A DNA stretch of 64,000 nt from the NCBI RefSeq assembly GCF_008630495.1, contig NZ_VWOJ01000002.1, positions 201,001-265,000 of the forward strand. The letters run 5' to 3'. Below are positions 33,543 through 44,176 of this stretch, in pieces. The notes beneath the pieces are model-generated. The model was not told where the DNA came from. It made no database searches and saw only the letters and a program-made list of their open reading frames with translations. The stretch's first letter is position 1; each line of letters begins with the position of its first letter. This stretch comes from Alkalicaulis satelles (lineage in GTDB: Bacteria; Pseudomonadota; Alphaproteobacteria; Caulobacterales; Maricaulaceae). The translations under genes and the position numbers were made by a program.

Positions 33543-35150
33543 ATGACCCGCCCCGCTCCCGCCGTCCAAAGCCTTGCCGAAACCCTCGCCTCGATCGTGG
33601 GGCCCGATCATGTGCGTTCGGACGACGCCGCCCGCGCGCTCTATTCCCAGGATGTCTGGCGCCAGGGCGCGCAGGTGGATCTGGTGGCGAGCCCCGCTGA
33701 TGAAGCCGAATGCGCCGCCGTGGTGCGCGCCTGCGCTGAAGCCGGAGCGCCGGTCTATCCGCGCGGCGGGGGCATGTCCTACACCGCCGGCTATCTTGCG
33801 GACCGTCCCGGAGGGGTGTGTCTGGACACCGTGCGCATGAACCGCGTCCTCGAGATCAGCGAAGCGGGCATGTATGTGCGCGTGGAGGCGGGTTGCACCT
33901 GGAAGACCCTGTATGAGGCGCTGGCCGCAAAAGGCCTGCGCACGCCCTTCTGGGGGCCGCTTTCGGGGATAAGCTCAACGATTGGCGGGGGCGTGTCGCA
34001 GAATAACGCCTTCTTCGGCGCCGGGGTGTACGGGCCCACATCCGACAGCGTGCTGTCGATCGCCGCCGCCCTGCCCGACGGATCGATCCTGCGCACCGGA
34101 ACTGCCTCGGCGGAAACCGCCAAGGGGCCGGGCCGCCCGTTCTTGCGTCATTACGGCCCGGACCTGACCGGGTTGTTCTGCGGCGATGCAGGCGCGCTGG
34201 GCGTCAAGACGCAGATCACGCTGCGCCTGATCCCGGCGCCCGCCCATGAGCGCTGGGCCAGCTTTTCTTATCCCAGCCGGGAGGCGTGCGCCGAAGCGCT
34301 GGCCTCTCTGGGGCGCACCGGGCTGGCGTGCGAGCTGTTTGCGTTCGACCCGGGCCTGACCGCGGTGCGCATGAAGCGCGCCTCGCTGATGAGCGATGCG
34401 AAGACACTGGGCAAGGTGGTCACAGGACAGAAAAATCTGGTGAAGGGCCTGGCCGAGGGCGCGAAAATGGCGCTGGCGGGACGCCAGTTTCTGGGCGAGG
34501 CCGATTTCAACCTGCATCTGGTCACCGAGAGCCATTCCAAAACCGGGGCCGAGGATGCTCTGCGTCAGCTTACGCAACTGGCCGAGCGCGCGGGCGGGCG
34601 CAGCGTGGAACCCACCATCCCCAAGGTGATCCGCGCCCAGCCCTTCACACCATTGAACAACATGATCGGCCCGGCCGCCGAGCGCTGGGTGCCGGTGCAC
34701 GGCATCGTGGCCATGGATGACGGGCCGGCCTGCTGGGCGGAGATCGAGGCGCTGTTCGCCGGGTTGAAGCCGCGCTTTGACGCCCATGGCGTCACCACGG
34801 GCTTTCTGGTGACCACGCTATCGAACACCGGCTTCCTGGTGGAGCCGGTCTTCCTGTGGCCGGACCGCCTGTTCGCCCTGCATGAGGCGAGCGTGGAGGC
34901 GGGTTATCTCAAATCCCTCACCCCCCGCGCCCCCGATCCGGACGCCACCCGGCTTGTGGCCGAGGCGCGCGAGGCGGTGGTGGACATCTTTTCAGGCTAT
35001 GGCGCGGCCCATTTCCAGGCTGGGCGCACCTATCCGCTGGCGCGCACGCGCTCCGCTCCGGCGCTCGCGCTGCTCAAGGCCGTCAAGGCCGCACTGGACC
35101 CCCAGAACATCATCAATCCGGGCGCGCTGGGCCTGGGGGAGCTGTCATGA
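33543..35150 (+). CDS. FAD-binding oxidase (VAO/PCMH type, GlcD-like)
   Basis: A 535-residue flavoprotein. The PCMH-type FAD-binding domain (about 15-220) includes VYPRGGGMSYTAGYL and GGGVSQNNAFFGAGVYGPTSDSVLSI. The C-terminal FAD-oxidase domain ends in ALLKAVKAALDPQNIINPG, the hallmark closing block of GlcD, D-lactate dehydrogenase and related alpha-hydroxyacid oxidases. The substrate is unknown. It overlaps the aldehyde dehydrogenase gene by 4 nt (ATGA), suggesting alcohol-or-hydroxyacid oxidation followed by aldehyde oxidation. Confidence 0.87.
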   Translation: MTRPAPAVQSLAETLASIVGPDHVRSDDAARALYSQDVWRQGAQVDLVASPADEAECAAVVRACAEAGAPVYPRGGGMSYTAGYLADRPGGVCLDTVRMNRVLEISEAGMYVRVEAGCTWKTLYEALAAKGLRTPFWGPLSGISSTIGGGVSQNNAFFGAGVYGPTSDSVLSIAAALPDGSILRTGTASAETAKGPGRPFLRHYGPDLTGLFCGDAGALGVKTQITLRLIPAPAHERWASFSYPSREACAEALASLGRTGLACELFAFDPGLTAVRMKRASLMSDAKTLGKVVTGQKNLVKGLAEGAKMALAGRQFLGEADFNLHLVTESHSKTGAEDALRQLTQLAERAGGRSVEPTIPKVIRAQPFTPLNNMIGPAAERWVPVHGIVAMDDGPACWAEIEALFAGLKPRFDAHGVTTGFLVTTLSNTGFLVEPVFLWPDRLFALHEASVEAGYLKSLTPRAPDPDATRLVAEAREAVVDIFSGYGAAHFQAGRTYPLARTRSAPALALLKAVKAALDPQNIINPGALGLGELS

Positions 35151-36571
35151 GCGCCGAGATCGCCGTGCGCAATCCGCGTACCGGCCAGACCGATTACCGC
35201 TTCACTCCGCCGTCTGCTGACGCGCTGGAGGCTGCAGCCGCGCGGCTGCGCGCCGCCCAGCCCGCCTGGGCGGCCCTCAGCATCGAGGCGCGCATGGAAC
35301 GGTTGTCCGCCTGGGCGGACGCCATGGAGGCGCGCCTGGACGAGATCGCCGCTGCGCTGGAGGCCGATACCGGACGCCGCCGCGTGGCCCGGCTGGAAGT
35401 GGCGGGCGCCATCGCCTCGATCCGCGGCTGGGTGCAAGCCGCGCCGCAGCTGGCGCCCAGGGCGGACTGGACGCCAGGGCGCAGCAACCCGGCCCTGAAG
35501 CATTCGGGCCAGTATGTGCCTTACGCGCTGGTCGGCGTGATCAGCCCGTGGAACTTCCCCCTCACCCTTTCCCTCATCGACGCGATTCCTGCGCTGGCGG
35601 CGGGCGGGGCGGTCATGATCAAGCCTTCGGAAGTCACGCCGCGCTTTGCGCAACCGGTGGCGGCGAGCCTGGCCGACGCCGCGCTCTCAGATCTCGTGGC
35701 CTTTGCGCCTGGCGCCGGGGAGACCGGCCAGCAGGTCATCGCCTTGAGCGATCTGGTCTGCTTCACCGGCTCGGTGGCCACCGGGCGGAAGGTGGCCGCA
35801 GCCTGCGCGCAGCGTCTGATCCCGGCCTTTCTGGAACTGGGGGGCAAGGACCCGCTCATCATCACCGCCAGCGCCGATATCGATCTGGCGGTGCGCGCGG
35901 CCTTGCGCGGATCGGTGCTGTCCACCGGGCAGGCCTGCCAGTCCATCGAGCGCATCTATGTGGACCGCACGATCCATGACGTCTTCCTGGAGCGCCTGAT
36001 TGAAGCAGCCCGGGCGGTGCGCCTGAACTGGCCGGACATCACGCAAGGCGAGATCGGGCCGGTGATTTTCGACAAGCAGGCCGCCATCATCGCCGCCCAG
36101 ATCGAGGACGCCCGCAGCCGGGGCGCGGTGGTTCATACAGGCGGCCAGGTGGAAACCCATGGCGGCGGGCTGTGGATCCGGCCCACCGTTCTGTCGAATG
36201 TGGATCACACCATGAGCGTGATGACCGAGGAGACGTTCGGACCAGTCCTTCCGGTGATGGCGTTTGAAACGGTGGAGGAGGCTGTGGCGCTGGCCAATGA
36301 CACGGTCTACGGCCTGTCGGCGGCGGTGTTCGCGGGCGATCTCGATGAGGCTGAAGCCATCGCCCGGCGCCTGGACGCGGGCGCGGTATCGCTCAATGAC
36401 GCGGCGCTGACGGCGCTCTTCTATGAAGCCGAAAAGCAGAGCTTCAGACAGTCCGGCCTTGGACCCTCACGCATGGGGGCCGCCGGGCTGACCCGCTTTT
36501 ACCGGCGCAAGGCGCTGATCGCCAATACCGGCGAGCCTGCACCCCTCTCGGCCTTCCGCGAGGACGGCTAA
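35147..36571 (+). CDS. Aldehyde dehydrogenase family protein
   Basis: A 474-residue NAD(P)-dependent aldehyde dehydrogenase. The oxyanion Asn is N136 (SPWNFPL), the general base E230 (LELGGKDPL) and the catalytic Cys C264 (STGQACQSIERI). The cofactor-binding CFTGSVATGRKV is near 205-216. The usual length is about 480. It is coupled to the FAD oxidase gene and ends one base before the convergent antiporter stop. The substrate is unknown; the operon context suggests the aldehyde made by the oxidase. Confidence 0.93.
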   Translation: MSAEIAVRNPRTGQTDYRFTPPSADALEAAAARLRAAQPAWAALSIEARMERLSAWADAMEARLDEIAAALEADTGRRRVARLEVAGAIASIRGWVQAAPQLAPRADWTPGRSNPALKHSGQYVPYALVGVISPWNFPLTLSLIDAIPALAAGGAVMIKPSEVTPRFAQPVAASLADAALSDLVAFAPGAGETGQQVIALSDLVCFTGSVATGRKVAAACAQRLIPAFLELGGKDPLIITASADIDLAVRAALRGSVLSTGQACQSIERIYVDRTIHDVFLERLIEAARAVRLNWPDITQGEIGPVIFDKQAAIIAAQIEDARSRGAVVHTGGQVETHGGGLWIRPTVLSNVDHTMSVMTEETFGPVLPVMAFETVEEAVALANDTVYGLSAAVFAGDLDEAEAIARRLDAGAVSLNDAALTALFYEAEKQSFRQSGLGPSRMGAAGLTRFYRRKALIANTGEPAPLSAFREDG

Positions 36572-37564
36572 TTACAGGTTGGTCGCCAGCAGCGCGGCGA
36601 TATAGGCCGCGTAGCACACCGACAGGATCACGCCCGACGCCCGCCCGATGGGGCGCTTGGCGAACACGAAGGCCGCGCCAATCAGCATGGCCGCGCCCAT
36701 CACCCAGAAATCCAGACGCAGGAAGGTGTCGTCCACCACGCTGCTCGCGCCCGCCATATGGGCAGCGATTCCAGTGATGCCGCCCACCGCGCAGATATTG
36801 AATATGTTCGAGCCGATGATATTGCCGAACGCCATGGCCGCCTGCTTGCGCAGCGCTGCGATGAGAGCGGTGGAGAGCTCGGGCAGGCTGGTGCCCACCG
36901 CCAGCAGCGTCAAGCCGATCACCGCCTCGCTGACGCCCATCTGACGGGCCAGCTCGCCGCCCCCGGACACCACGAAATGCGCGCCCAGCGGTAACAGCAC
37001 CAGACCGCCGATCGTGAACAGCGCCACCATGCCCGCTGAGCGCGGCAGGCCCTCCATGGAATCCACATCGGTCATTTCAGACAGGAGCGGATCGGCGACA
37101 GCCTTCGGGCGTGAAGCCGAATATCCCAGCCAGATCGTGTAGACGAGAATCGCCCCGAACAGCACCCAGCCCTCGCGCAGGCCGAACTCGCCATCGAGGC
37201 CCATGGCGATGAAGACGATGGTCAGCACCAGCGCGATGGCGGTGTTGGTGCGCACGCCCGGCGCGCGCGTCACAAGCGGCGCCAGAATGGCCGGAATGCC
37301 CAGCACCAGAAGGATGTTGGCGATGTTGGAGCCGACGATATTGCCGTAGGCCAGACCTGGCGCGCCCTGAATGGCGGCGGCCACTGACACCACCATTTCC
37401 GGCGCGCTGGTGCCGAAAGCCACGACGGTCAGGCCGATCACCAGCGCCGGCACGCCCAGCCTGCGCGCCAGCGCCGTGGCGCCGCGCACCAGGAGATCGC
37501 CGCCCGCAAGCAGCAGCACGATCCCGAACACCACCATCAGGATCAGGAGGAGAAAATCCGCCAT
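36572..37564 (-). CDS. Calcium/sodium antiporter (CaCA family, YrbG-like)
   Basis: A 330-residue cation exchanger with two homologous halves of about five helices each. The alpha-repeat signatures are TVVAFGTSAPEMVVSV (about 50-62) and LLAVGTSLPELSTAL in the second half, both with the ion-binding Glu. Paired motifs AYGNIVGSNIANI and AFGNIIGSNIFNI follow each. It exports Ca2+ in exchange for Na+ at the inner membrane. The stop codon abuts the end of the convergent aldehyde dehydrogenase gene. Confidence 0.92.
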   Translation of the reverse strand: MADFLLLILMVVFGIVLLLAGGDLLVRGATALARRLGVPALVIGLTVVAFGTSAPEMVVSVAAAIQGAPGLAYGNIVGSNIANILLVLGIPAILAPLVTRAPGVRTNTAIALVLTIVFIAMGLDGEFGLREGWVLFGAILVYTIWLGYSASRPKAVADPLLSEMTDVDSMEGLPRSAGMVALFTIGGLVLLPLGAHFVVSGGGELARQMGVSEAVIGLTLLAVGTSLPELSTALIAALRKQAAMAFGNIIGSNIFNICAVGGITGIAAHMAGASSVVDDTFLRLDFWVMGAAMLIGAAFVFAKRPIGRASGVILSVCYAAYIAALLATNL

Positions 37565-37597
37565 GAGCGCCGCGCCTGTCTGCGAGCGGAAAGCCCT

Positions 37598-37678
37598 CTA
37601 GTCGAGGCGCTTGTTGTCGATGAGATTGAGGATGGCGAACACGCCAAAGCAAAGTCCAAGAGCGATCAGAGCGGCCAT
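37598..37678 (-). CDS. 26-residue membrane micropeptide candidate
   Basis: A short frame reads MAALIALGLCFGVFA, then ILNLIDNKRLD, stop TAG. AAGGGAA lies 7 nt before the ATG. One transmembrane helix is followed by a short polar end (NKRLD), a pattern of small alphaproteobacterial membrane proteins. It sits 33 nt upstream of the antiporter gene on the same strand and may be co-transcribed with it. Translation is unproved. Confidence 0.5.
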   Translation of the reverse strand: MAALIALGLCFGVFAILNLIDNKRLD

Positions 37679-37766
37679 GGGCGTTCCCTTTCATTCAAGG
37701 CGGAATAACCAGCTGGCGCTGATATAGCCTGCCCCGCCCTCGTGCGGAAGGGCGCTGGGGTCAGAT

Positions 37767-40532
37767 ATGACACAGCGCCGCAGGTCTGATTATATGCCTA
37801 TTAACAGCAAGGAGTGTGAGCGATTCGTGTCTGACGCCACCCTGTCTGGTGACATTTTGCGCCGGTTGAGCACGCTGGTGCAGAGCGCCAGCCACATGCT
37901 GGTCGTGATGGCGCCGGACCGGACCATCACATGGGTCAACCGGGCCTGGGAAGAGCGCACCGGCTATACGCTGGACGAGGTGCGCGGACACAATCCGGGC
38001 CGGTTCCTGCGCTGTCCCGAGACCGGTCCCGAGGTCGGCCCCACCCTGCGCACCGCCATGGAGGCCGGCCAGCGCACCCAGATTGACATGCTGTGCGCAG
38101 CAAAATCGGGCGAGCGTTACTGGCTCAATATCGATGTTCAGCCCACATACGGTCCGGACGGGGCGCTGGACGGTTTTGTCGCCGTGCACACCGACATCAC
38201 TGGACGCAAGTCCCAGGAACAGGCCGCCCTGGCCGCACGCAACCGCCTGCAGGCGACATTGAGCGCCCTGCCGGATCTGGTTCTGGAGGTCGATTCAAAA
38301 GGCCATTTCACCGCCGCGCACGCCAGCGATCCGGATCTGCTCACCACCGCAGCGGACGCACTGATCGGCCGCACGCTCGAAGAGGTTCTGCCTGGGGACA
38401 TCGCTGCGTTGGGCCGCCAGATCATGGCCGAGGTGGACGCACAGGGCCTGGCGCGGGGCCACCGCTATCGTCTGGACACCAAAAAAGGCGAGCGCTGGTT
38501 TGAAATGTCCGCCGCGCCGCGCCCGCCCGACACGCCTGACAGGGAAACAGGCTATATTCTGGTGGCCCGCGACATTACCGGCCTGCACCAGGCCGAGGAC
38601 CGGCTGCGCGAGGCCAATACCCGCTATGACCTAGCGGTGTCAGGATCGCTGATGGCGATCTGGGACAATGACATCGTCCACCGGCAATTATATTTCTCCC
38701 CGCGCTTCAACGAGATCATCGGCGGCCCCGAAGGAGACTGGTACGGACCCACGGACGTGTTCATGGACATGCTCCATCCCGAGGACCGCCCCCGGATCGA
38801 GGCCGCCACCCAGCACCATCTGGCCACCGACGAGCCGTATAATCAGGACATGCGCATCCGCGACATGCGCGGGGGCTATGTTCATGCGCGCGTGCGCGGC
38901 AAGGCGATCCGCGACGCAACGGGCAAGGCGGTGCGCATGGCCGGCTCGCTGATCGACATCACCGCCGAACGCCAGGCTGAAGACCAGGCCCGGCGTCTGG
39001 GCGTGCGCGCCCAGATCGCGCTGAACGCCGGCAAGCTGGGCGTCTGGGAGCAGGACGGCGCCAGCGGCATGGTGAGCATGGACGCCACGCTGGGCGAACT
39101 GATGCACCGTCCGGAGATCGCGGACCGGCTGTTGAGCCCTGAAGAGGCCTATGCCTTCACTCATCCAGAAGATCTCGACATGGTGCGCGAGCATCTGATC
39201 CGCCTGATCCGCGGCGATGTGGACGAAATGCATTCCGAGCACCGCATCGTGCGCCCTGACGGGGAGGCAGTGTGGATTCTGGCGCATGTGGGCGTGGCCG
39301 GGCGCGACGCCTCGGGCAAGCCCCTGCGCCTGGTGGGCGTGACCCAGGACCTGACCGGGCGCAAGGCCGCGGAGCTGCGCTTGCAGGAGGCGCTGGAGGC
39401 TGCAGAAGCCGCCAGCGCAGCCAAGTCCCAGTTCCTGGCCAATATGAGCCATGAGATTCGCACGCCCCTCAATGGCGTGCTGGGCATGGCCCAGCTTCTG
39501 GAGCTCACCGGGCTGGATGAGCGCCAGCGCAGCTATGTGGAGACCATAAGGGCGTCCGGCCGGGCGCTTCAGTCTGTCATTGAGGATGTGCTGGACATCT
39601 CGCGCATTGAAGCGGGCAAGCTGACGCTGTCGCCCGGTCCGGCGCACCTGGCCGATGTGATCAGCCAGGCCATTCACGCCGGCGCCAGCGACGCCGCGCG
39701 CAAGGGTCTGGAGGTGCACACCGAAATCGATCCTGCGCTGGACGCGCCGGTGATGGTGGATGGCGCGCGGCTGGCCCAGGTCCTGACCAATCTCATCTCC
39801 AACGCGGTCAAATTCACGCACGAGGGTCATGTCGCCATTCATGCACGCGCCCTCTCGTCTGGACGGATCAGGCTGGAGGTCGAGGACACCGGCCCCGGCC
39901 TGGATCACGATATGCAGTTGCGGATCTTTGACCGGTTCAGCCAGGCCGATATGAGCCCCAGCCGGACCCATGGCGGCGCCGGGCTGGGTCTGGCCATAGC
40001 ACGCGAACTGACCGAGCTGGCCGGCGGGCGGATCGGGGTGAGCTCCGAACCCGGCAAGGGCGCCCTTTTCTGGGTGGAGCAACCCGCGCCGGCGGCCAAG
40101 AAGGATCCCGCCAGCCCCGAGCCGGAGATATCCGGCGCAGCGCCCGCCGGCCCGTTGCGGCGCGTACTGGTGGTGGAGGATAATCCTGTCAACCGGTCCG
40201 TGGCCGCCGGGCTTCTGACCGAAGCCGGGTTCCAGGTATCCGAAGCAGGCAGCGCCGCTGACGCCCTGCGCTTTTTGCGCGAGGGAGGAGTAGACGCCGC
40301 GCTTCTGGACCTGCACATGCCCGGCATGGGCGGGGACGAGGCCCTGCGACGCATCCGCTCGGGTGAGGCCGGGCCAGCCGACCTGCCGGTCTTCATCCTC
40401 ACCGCCGATGTCACCCGGGAAGCGCGTGAACGGCTCAAGGACGCCGGCGCTGACCGCTTCTTCGCCAAACCGGTGGATGCGCACGCCCTGATCCACGCCC
40501 TGCGCGCCCGGCTCAGCCAGGACGCGGCGTGA
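37767..40532 (+). CDS. Multi-PAS hybrid sensor histidine kinase
   Basis: A 921-residue cytoplasmic hybrid kinase without clear transmembrane segments. Four PAS-type domains are visible (about 35-150, 155-275, 285-400, 405-530), each closing on a DITGRK or DLTGRK-like end. HisKA has the phospho-acceptor His562 ([15 protein letters not shown]), the HATPase domain covers about 655-775 ([24 protein letters not shown]), and a C-terminal receiver has D848 (LLDLHMPG). The signal is unknown. The start is uncertain: an ATG at 37794 and a GTG after AAGGAG near 37830 also fit. It is coupled to the receiver gene. Confidence 0.9.
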   Translation: MTQRRRSDYMPINSKECERFVSDATLSGDILRRLSTLVQSASHMLVVMAPDRTITWVNRAWEERTGYTLDEVRGHNPGRFLRCPETGPEVGPTLRTAMEAGQRTQIDMLCAAKSGERYWLNIDVQPTYGPDGALDGFVAVHTDITGRKSQEQAALAARNRLQATLSALPDLVLEVDSKGHFTAAHASDPDLLTTAADALIGRTLEEVLPGDIAALGRQIMAEVDAQGLARGHRYRLDTKKGERWFEMSAAPRPPDTPDRETGYILVARDITGLHQAEDRLREANTRYDLAVSGSLMAIWDNDIVHRQLYFSPRFNEIIGGPEGDWYGPTDVFMDMLHPEDRPRIEAATQHHLATDEPYNQDMRIRDMRGGYVHARVRGKAIRDATGKAVRMAGSLIDITAERQAEDQARRLGVRAQIALNAGKLGVWEQDGASGMVSMDATLGELMHRPEIADRLLSPEEAYAFTHPEDLDMVREHLIRLIRGDVDEMHSEHRIVRPDGEAVWILAHVGVAGRDASGKPLRLVGVTQDLTGRKAAELRLQEALEAAEAASAAKSQFLANMSHEIRTPLNGVLGMAQLLELTGLDERQRSYVETIRASGRALQSVIEDVLDISRIEAGKLTLSPGPAHLADVISQAIHAGASDAARKGLEVHTEIDPALDAPVMVDGARLAQVLTNLISNAVKFTHEGHVAIHARALSSGRIRLEVEDTGPGLDHDMQLRIFDRFSQADMSPSRTHGGAGLGLAIARELTELAGGRIGVSSEPGKGALFWVEQPAPAAKKDPASPEPEISGAAPAGPLRRVLVVEDNPVNRSVAAGLLTEAGFQVSEAGSAADALRFLREGGVDAALLDLHMPGMGGDEALRRIRSGEAGPADLPVFILTADVTREARERLKDAGADRFFAKPVDAHALIHALRARLSQDAA

Positions 40533-40900
40533 TGGCGCGCATCACCCTGATTGATGACGATCCGGTGGAAGCGTTGATCCTGCGCGAACTGCTCGCCCAT
40601 GGCGGCGCCGGCCATGAACTGGTCCATCATACCCGGCTGGAAGACTTCACCACCGCCCCTGTGGCCGATCTGGTGCTGCTCGACCGGCGCGTGCCGCCCC
40701 ATGACGACTTCGCCTCCAGCCTGCCCGCCCTGGAAGCCAGCGGCTATGCAGGCCCGGTGCTGCTGATCTCCGCCGCGCCCGAGGGCGTGAGCGCCGGATC
40801 CGACGTGCTGACCCTCACCGGCCCGGTCTCGAAATCGGACCTGCTGGAGCCCGCAGCGGTCGCGCGCGCCATAGAGGCGGCTCTGGCGGCGGGGGGGTGA
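40532..40900 (+). CDS. Stand-alone receiver-like response regulator
   Basis: A 122-residue CheY-like protein. An acidic DDD triad near the start (residues 8-10), phospho-acceptor D51 in VLLDRRVPP, a Ser in LLISAA and Lys in GPVSKSDLL mark a receiver domain, though the sequence between is shorter and more divergent than usual. There is no output domain. Stop and start overlap the kinase gene as TGATG. It may be the kinase's phosphotransfer partner or a sink. Confidence 0.8.
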   Translation: MARITLIDDDPVEALILRELLAHGGAGHELVHHTRLEDFTTAPVADLVLLDRRVPPHDDFASSLPALEASGYAGPVLLISAAPEGVSAGSDVLTLTGPVSKSDLLEPAAVARAIEAALAAGG

Positions 40901-40994
40901 ACCAGTTCAAGGCAGCGCCATCAAGGTGGGCTTTGAAGCGCATCTGCAAGAGCGGGCTTTAGTAGCGCAAGCACCGCGCCGGGCGCCCCCGCGA

Positions 40995-41022
40995 GAAAAA
41001 AACGCGTGTCCGACACGGTTTT
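40995..41022. terminator. Hairpin with T-run downstream of the receiver gene
   Basis: CGTGTC and GACACG (41005-41017) sit inside A-rich and T-rich flanks (AAAAA/TTTTT) that extend the stem with one bulge; TTTTTCTG follows. It could terminate the kinase operon and act on both strands. Confidence 0.55.
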
Positions 41023-41024
41023 TC

Positions 41025-41042
41025 TGCGCGTCATGACACGCA
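41025..41042. promoter_or_regulatory. 18-bp near-perfect palindrome upstream of the RHH gene
   Basis: TGCGCGTCATGACACGCA pairs at eight of nine positions. It lies 45 nt before the RHH gene and could be its autoregulatory operator; this is inference. Confidence 0.35.
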
Positions 41043-41087
41043 TTTGCTAGCTTGGCGTCCCACAGAGCCTTCAAGCTGGGAGACGCC

Positions 41088-41813
41088 ATGAAACGCGACC
41101 GGACCAAAAAGCTGAAAGCCAACGCGAAGCTGGACGTGCGCCTGCCCGACCAGCTGAAGGACGAGTTTCTCGCGCGATGCCGCGAGGAAGGCGTCTCCAG
41201 CGGGGCCGTCATCCGGTCGCTGATCCTGGAATATCTCAGAACCCGGCCCCGGCAATTGTCGGCCATGGCCGCAAGCTTGAAGGAGACGATGGTGAAGACT
41301 CATAAATGGATCGCCGGCGCCATTGGCGCCGCCGCGGCCGCCGCCGCCGGCACGGCGGCCTTGCTGTTTGCGCCCATGGCCAATGCCGAGGATGTTGAGG
41401 TCGGGTTCGCGCTGCGGATCTCTGAAGCGGGGCAGTCCTCCACCGCATCGGCAGAGATTCGGCTCCCGCTGGGCCAGCCGGTCATGATCTTCCTAGAAGA
41501 CCTCCCGCTGGAGTCCCAATACGGCCTCATGGTCCAGGTGAACACGTGCGCAGCGGATGCTGACGAAAGGGGGGCCGCCGCCTCCGGCGCCCAGACTTGC
41601 GAACATGTCTGGGAATTCGAGGTCTTCGAAGCGGTCGAATGGCGCAGAAACGAGCACGGCGGCATTTCGGTGACGCAAAAGCGCGTGCTGGGGACGCCGC
41701 GCCTGGCGTCCGGACGGCACGCCGCCGTCTCCTTCGAATTGGGCTCCGTCTTGCCGGACGGATCATCCCTGGGGACCGTATCCGGCGAGTTCGCTGTCCG
41801 CTCTGGGGCCTGA
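41088..41813 (+). CDS. Ribbon-helix-helix protein fused to a signal-peptide-like exported domain
   Basis: A 241-residue protein. Residues 12-52 look like a ribbon-helix-helix (CopG/Arc) DNA-binding domain (KLDVRLPDQLKDEFLARC...GAVIRSLILEYL). Then comes a hydrophobic segment (74-97) ending AMANA-like (PMANAED, a good signal-peptidase site), and a C-terminal ~140-residue exported domain with two cysteines (NTCAAD, TCEHVW). GGGAGA precedes the ATG at 41088. A second AAGGAG at 41280 precedes in-frame ATG 41289/GTG 41292, exactly where a secretory protein would start. Function unknown. Confidence 0.7.
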   Translation: MKRDRTKKLKANAKLDVRLPDQLKDEFLARCREEGVSSGAVIRSLILEYLRTRPRQLSAMAASLKETMVKTHKWIAGAIGAAAAAAAGTAALLFAPMANAEDVEVGFALRISEAGQSSTASAEIRLPLGQPVMIFLEDLPLESQYGLMVQVNTCAADADERGAAASGAQTCEHVWEFEVFEAVEWRRNEHGGISVTQKRVLGTPRLASGRHAAVSFELGSVLPDGSSLGTVSGEFAVRSGA

Positions 41814-41828
41814 CCCGCACAACACACA

Positions 41829-41857
41829 AAAAGGGCGGCTGTTACCAGCCGCCCTTT
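41829..41857. terminator. Bidirectional terminator between RHH gene and groEL
   Basis: AAAGGGCGGCTG and CAGCCGCCCTTT form a 12-bp stem with TTAC loop. On the minus strand TTTTTGTGTG follows (groEL end); on the plus strand TTTCCTT follows. Confidence 0.88.
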
Positions 41858-41882
41858 CCTTATGCGTTTGAGGGGATGGAGC

Positions 41883-43571
<1,689 letters not shown>

Positions 43572-43883
43572 TTACGCAGCCGCGGCGACTGTCTTGCCGT
43601 CCAGGATGCCCAGAATGTCGGACTCCTTCATGATCAGGAGCTCCTGACCGTCAATGGTCACCTCGGTGCCGGACCACTTGCCGAACAGGATGCGGTCGCC
43701 GGCTTTCACGTCCAGCGCACGGACCGAGCCGTCTTCCTTGATGGCGCCGCCGCCAACGGCGATCACTTCGCCTTCCTGGGGCTTTTCCTTGGCGGTGTCG
43801 GGGATGATGATCCCGCCCTTGGTCTTGGATTCTTCCTCGACGCGCTTCACCAGCACGCGATCATGCAGCGGACGAAAATTCAT
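43572..43883 (-). CDS. groES: Co-chaperonin GroES (10 kDa)
   Basis: A 103-residue GroES. It has [18 protein letters not shown], the mobile loop region [18 protein letters not shown], and the [11 protein letters not shown] motif as [11 protein letters not shown]. An ATG 39 nt upstream is in frame, but GGAGA is 7 nt before the ATG at 43883 and the family starts there. It forms the seven-fold lid of GroEL. Confidence 0.97.
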   Translation of the reverse strand: MNFRPLHDRVLVKRVEEESKTKGGIIIPDTAKEKPQEGEVIAVGGGAIKEDGSVRALDVKAGDRILFGKWSGTEVTIDGQELLIMKESDILGILDGKTVAAAA

Positions 43884-43955
43884 GGCCGTTTCTCCGTTTT
43901 CGAGCTCTCTGGGCTCAGACATCGGGTGTCAGGTCTGGCGGGCGCAGGCATGGCG

Positions 43956-43982
43956 TTAGCACTCGCCAAGCCCGGCTGCCAA
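43956..43982 (-). promoter_or_regulatory. CIRCE-like HrcA operator upstream of groESL
   Basis: Read on the plus strand, TTAGCACTC (perfect CIRCE half) is followed by 9 nt and GGCTGCCAA, which matches 6 of 9 bases of GAGTGCTAA. It lies just downstream of the candidate promoter, where HrcA would block transcription. Confidence 0.85.
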
Positions 43983-43990
43983 CGGCGCGT

Positions 43991-44019
43991 GAGGTAAGCA
44001 AGCGCAAAGCAGGCGTCAA
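43991..44019 (-). promoter_or_regulatory. Candidate groESL promoter
   Basis: Minus-strand TTGACG (44014-44019, within CCCCTTGACG) and TACCTC (43991-43996), 17 nt apart. CTTGAC also suits a heat-shock sigma factor -35. The -10 is weak. Confidence 0.5.
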
Positions 44020-44176
44020 GGGGTCAGCAAGCCTCCGGCGCCATAAAATCGCGCCATTCTCACCCCCATGCATTCAGCGCGCGTTCATGCTAGGTTTGAT
44101 TAGGCTTCAAGCTGTCTGACGCGACCGCGCCGGTATGGTCCGGCGCCTTGAGACATGTTTTCCGGAGGGAAGAGTT

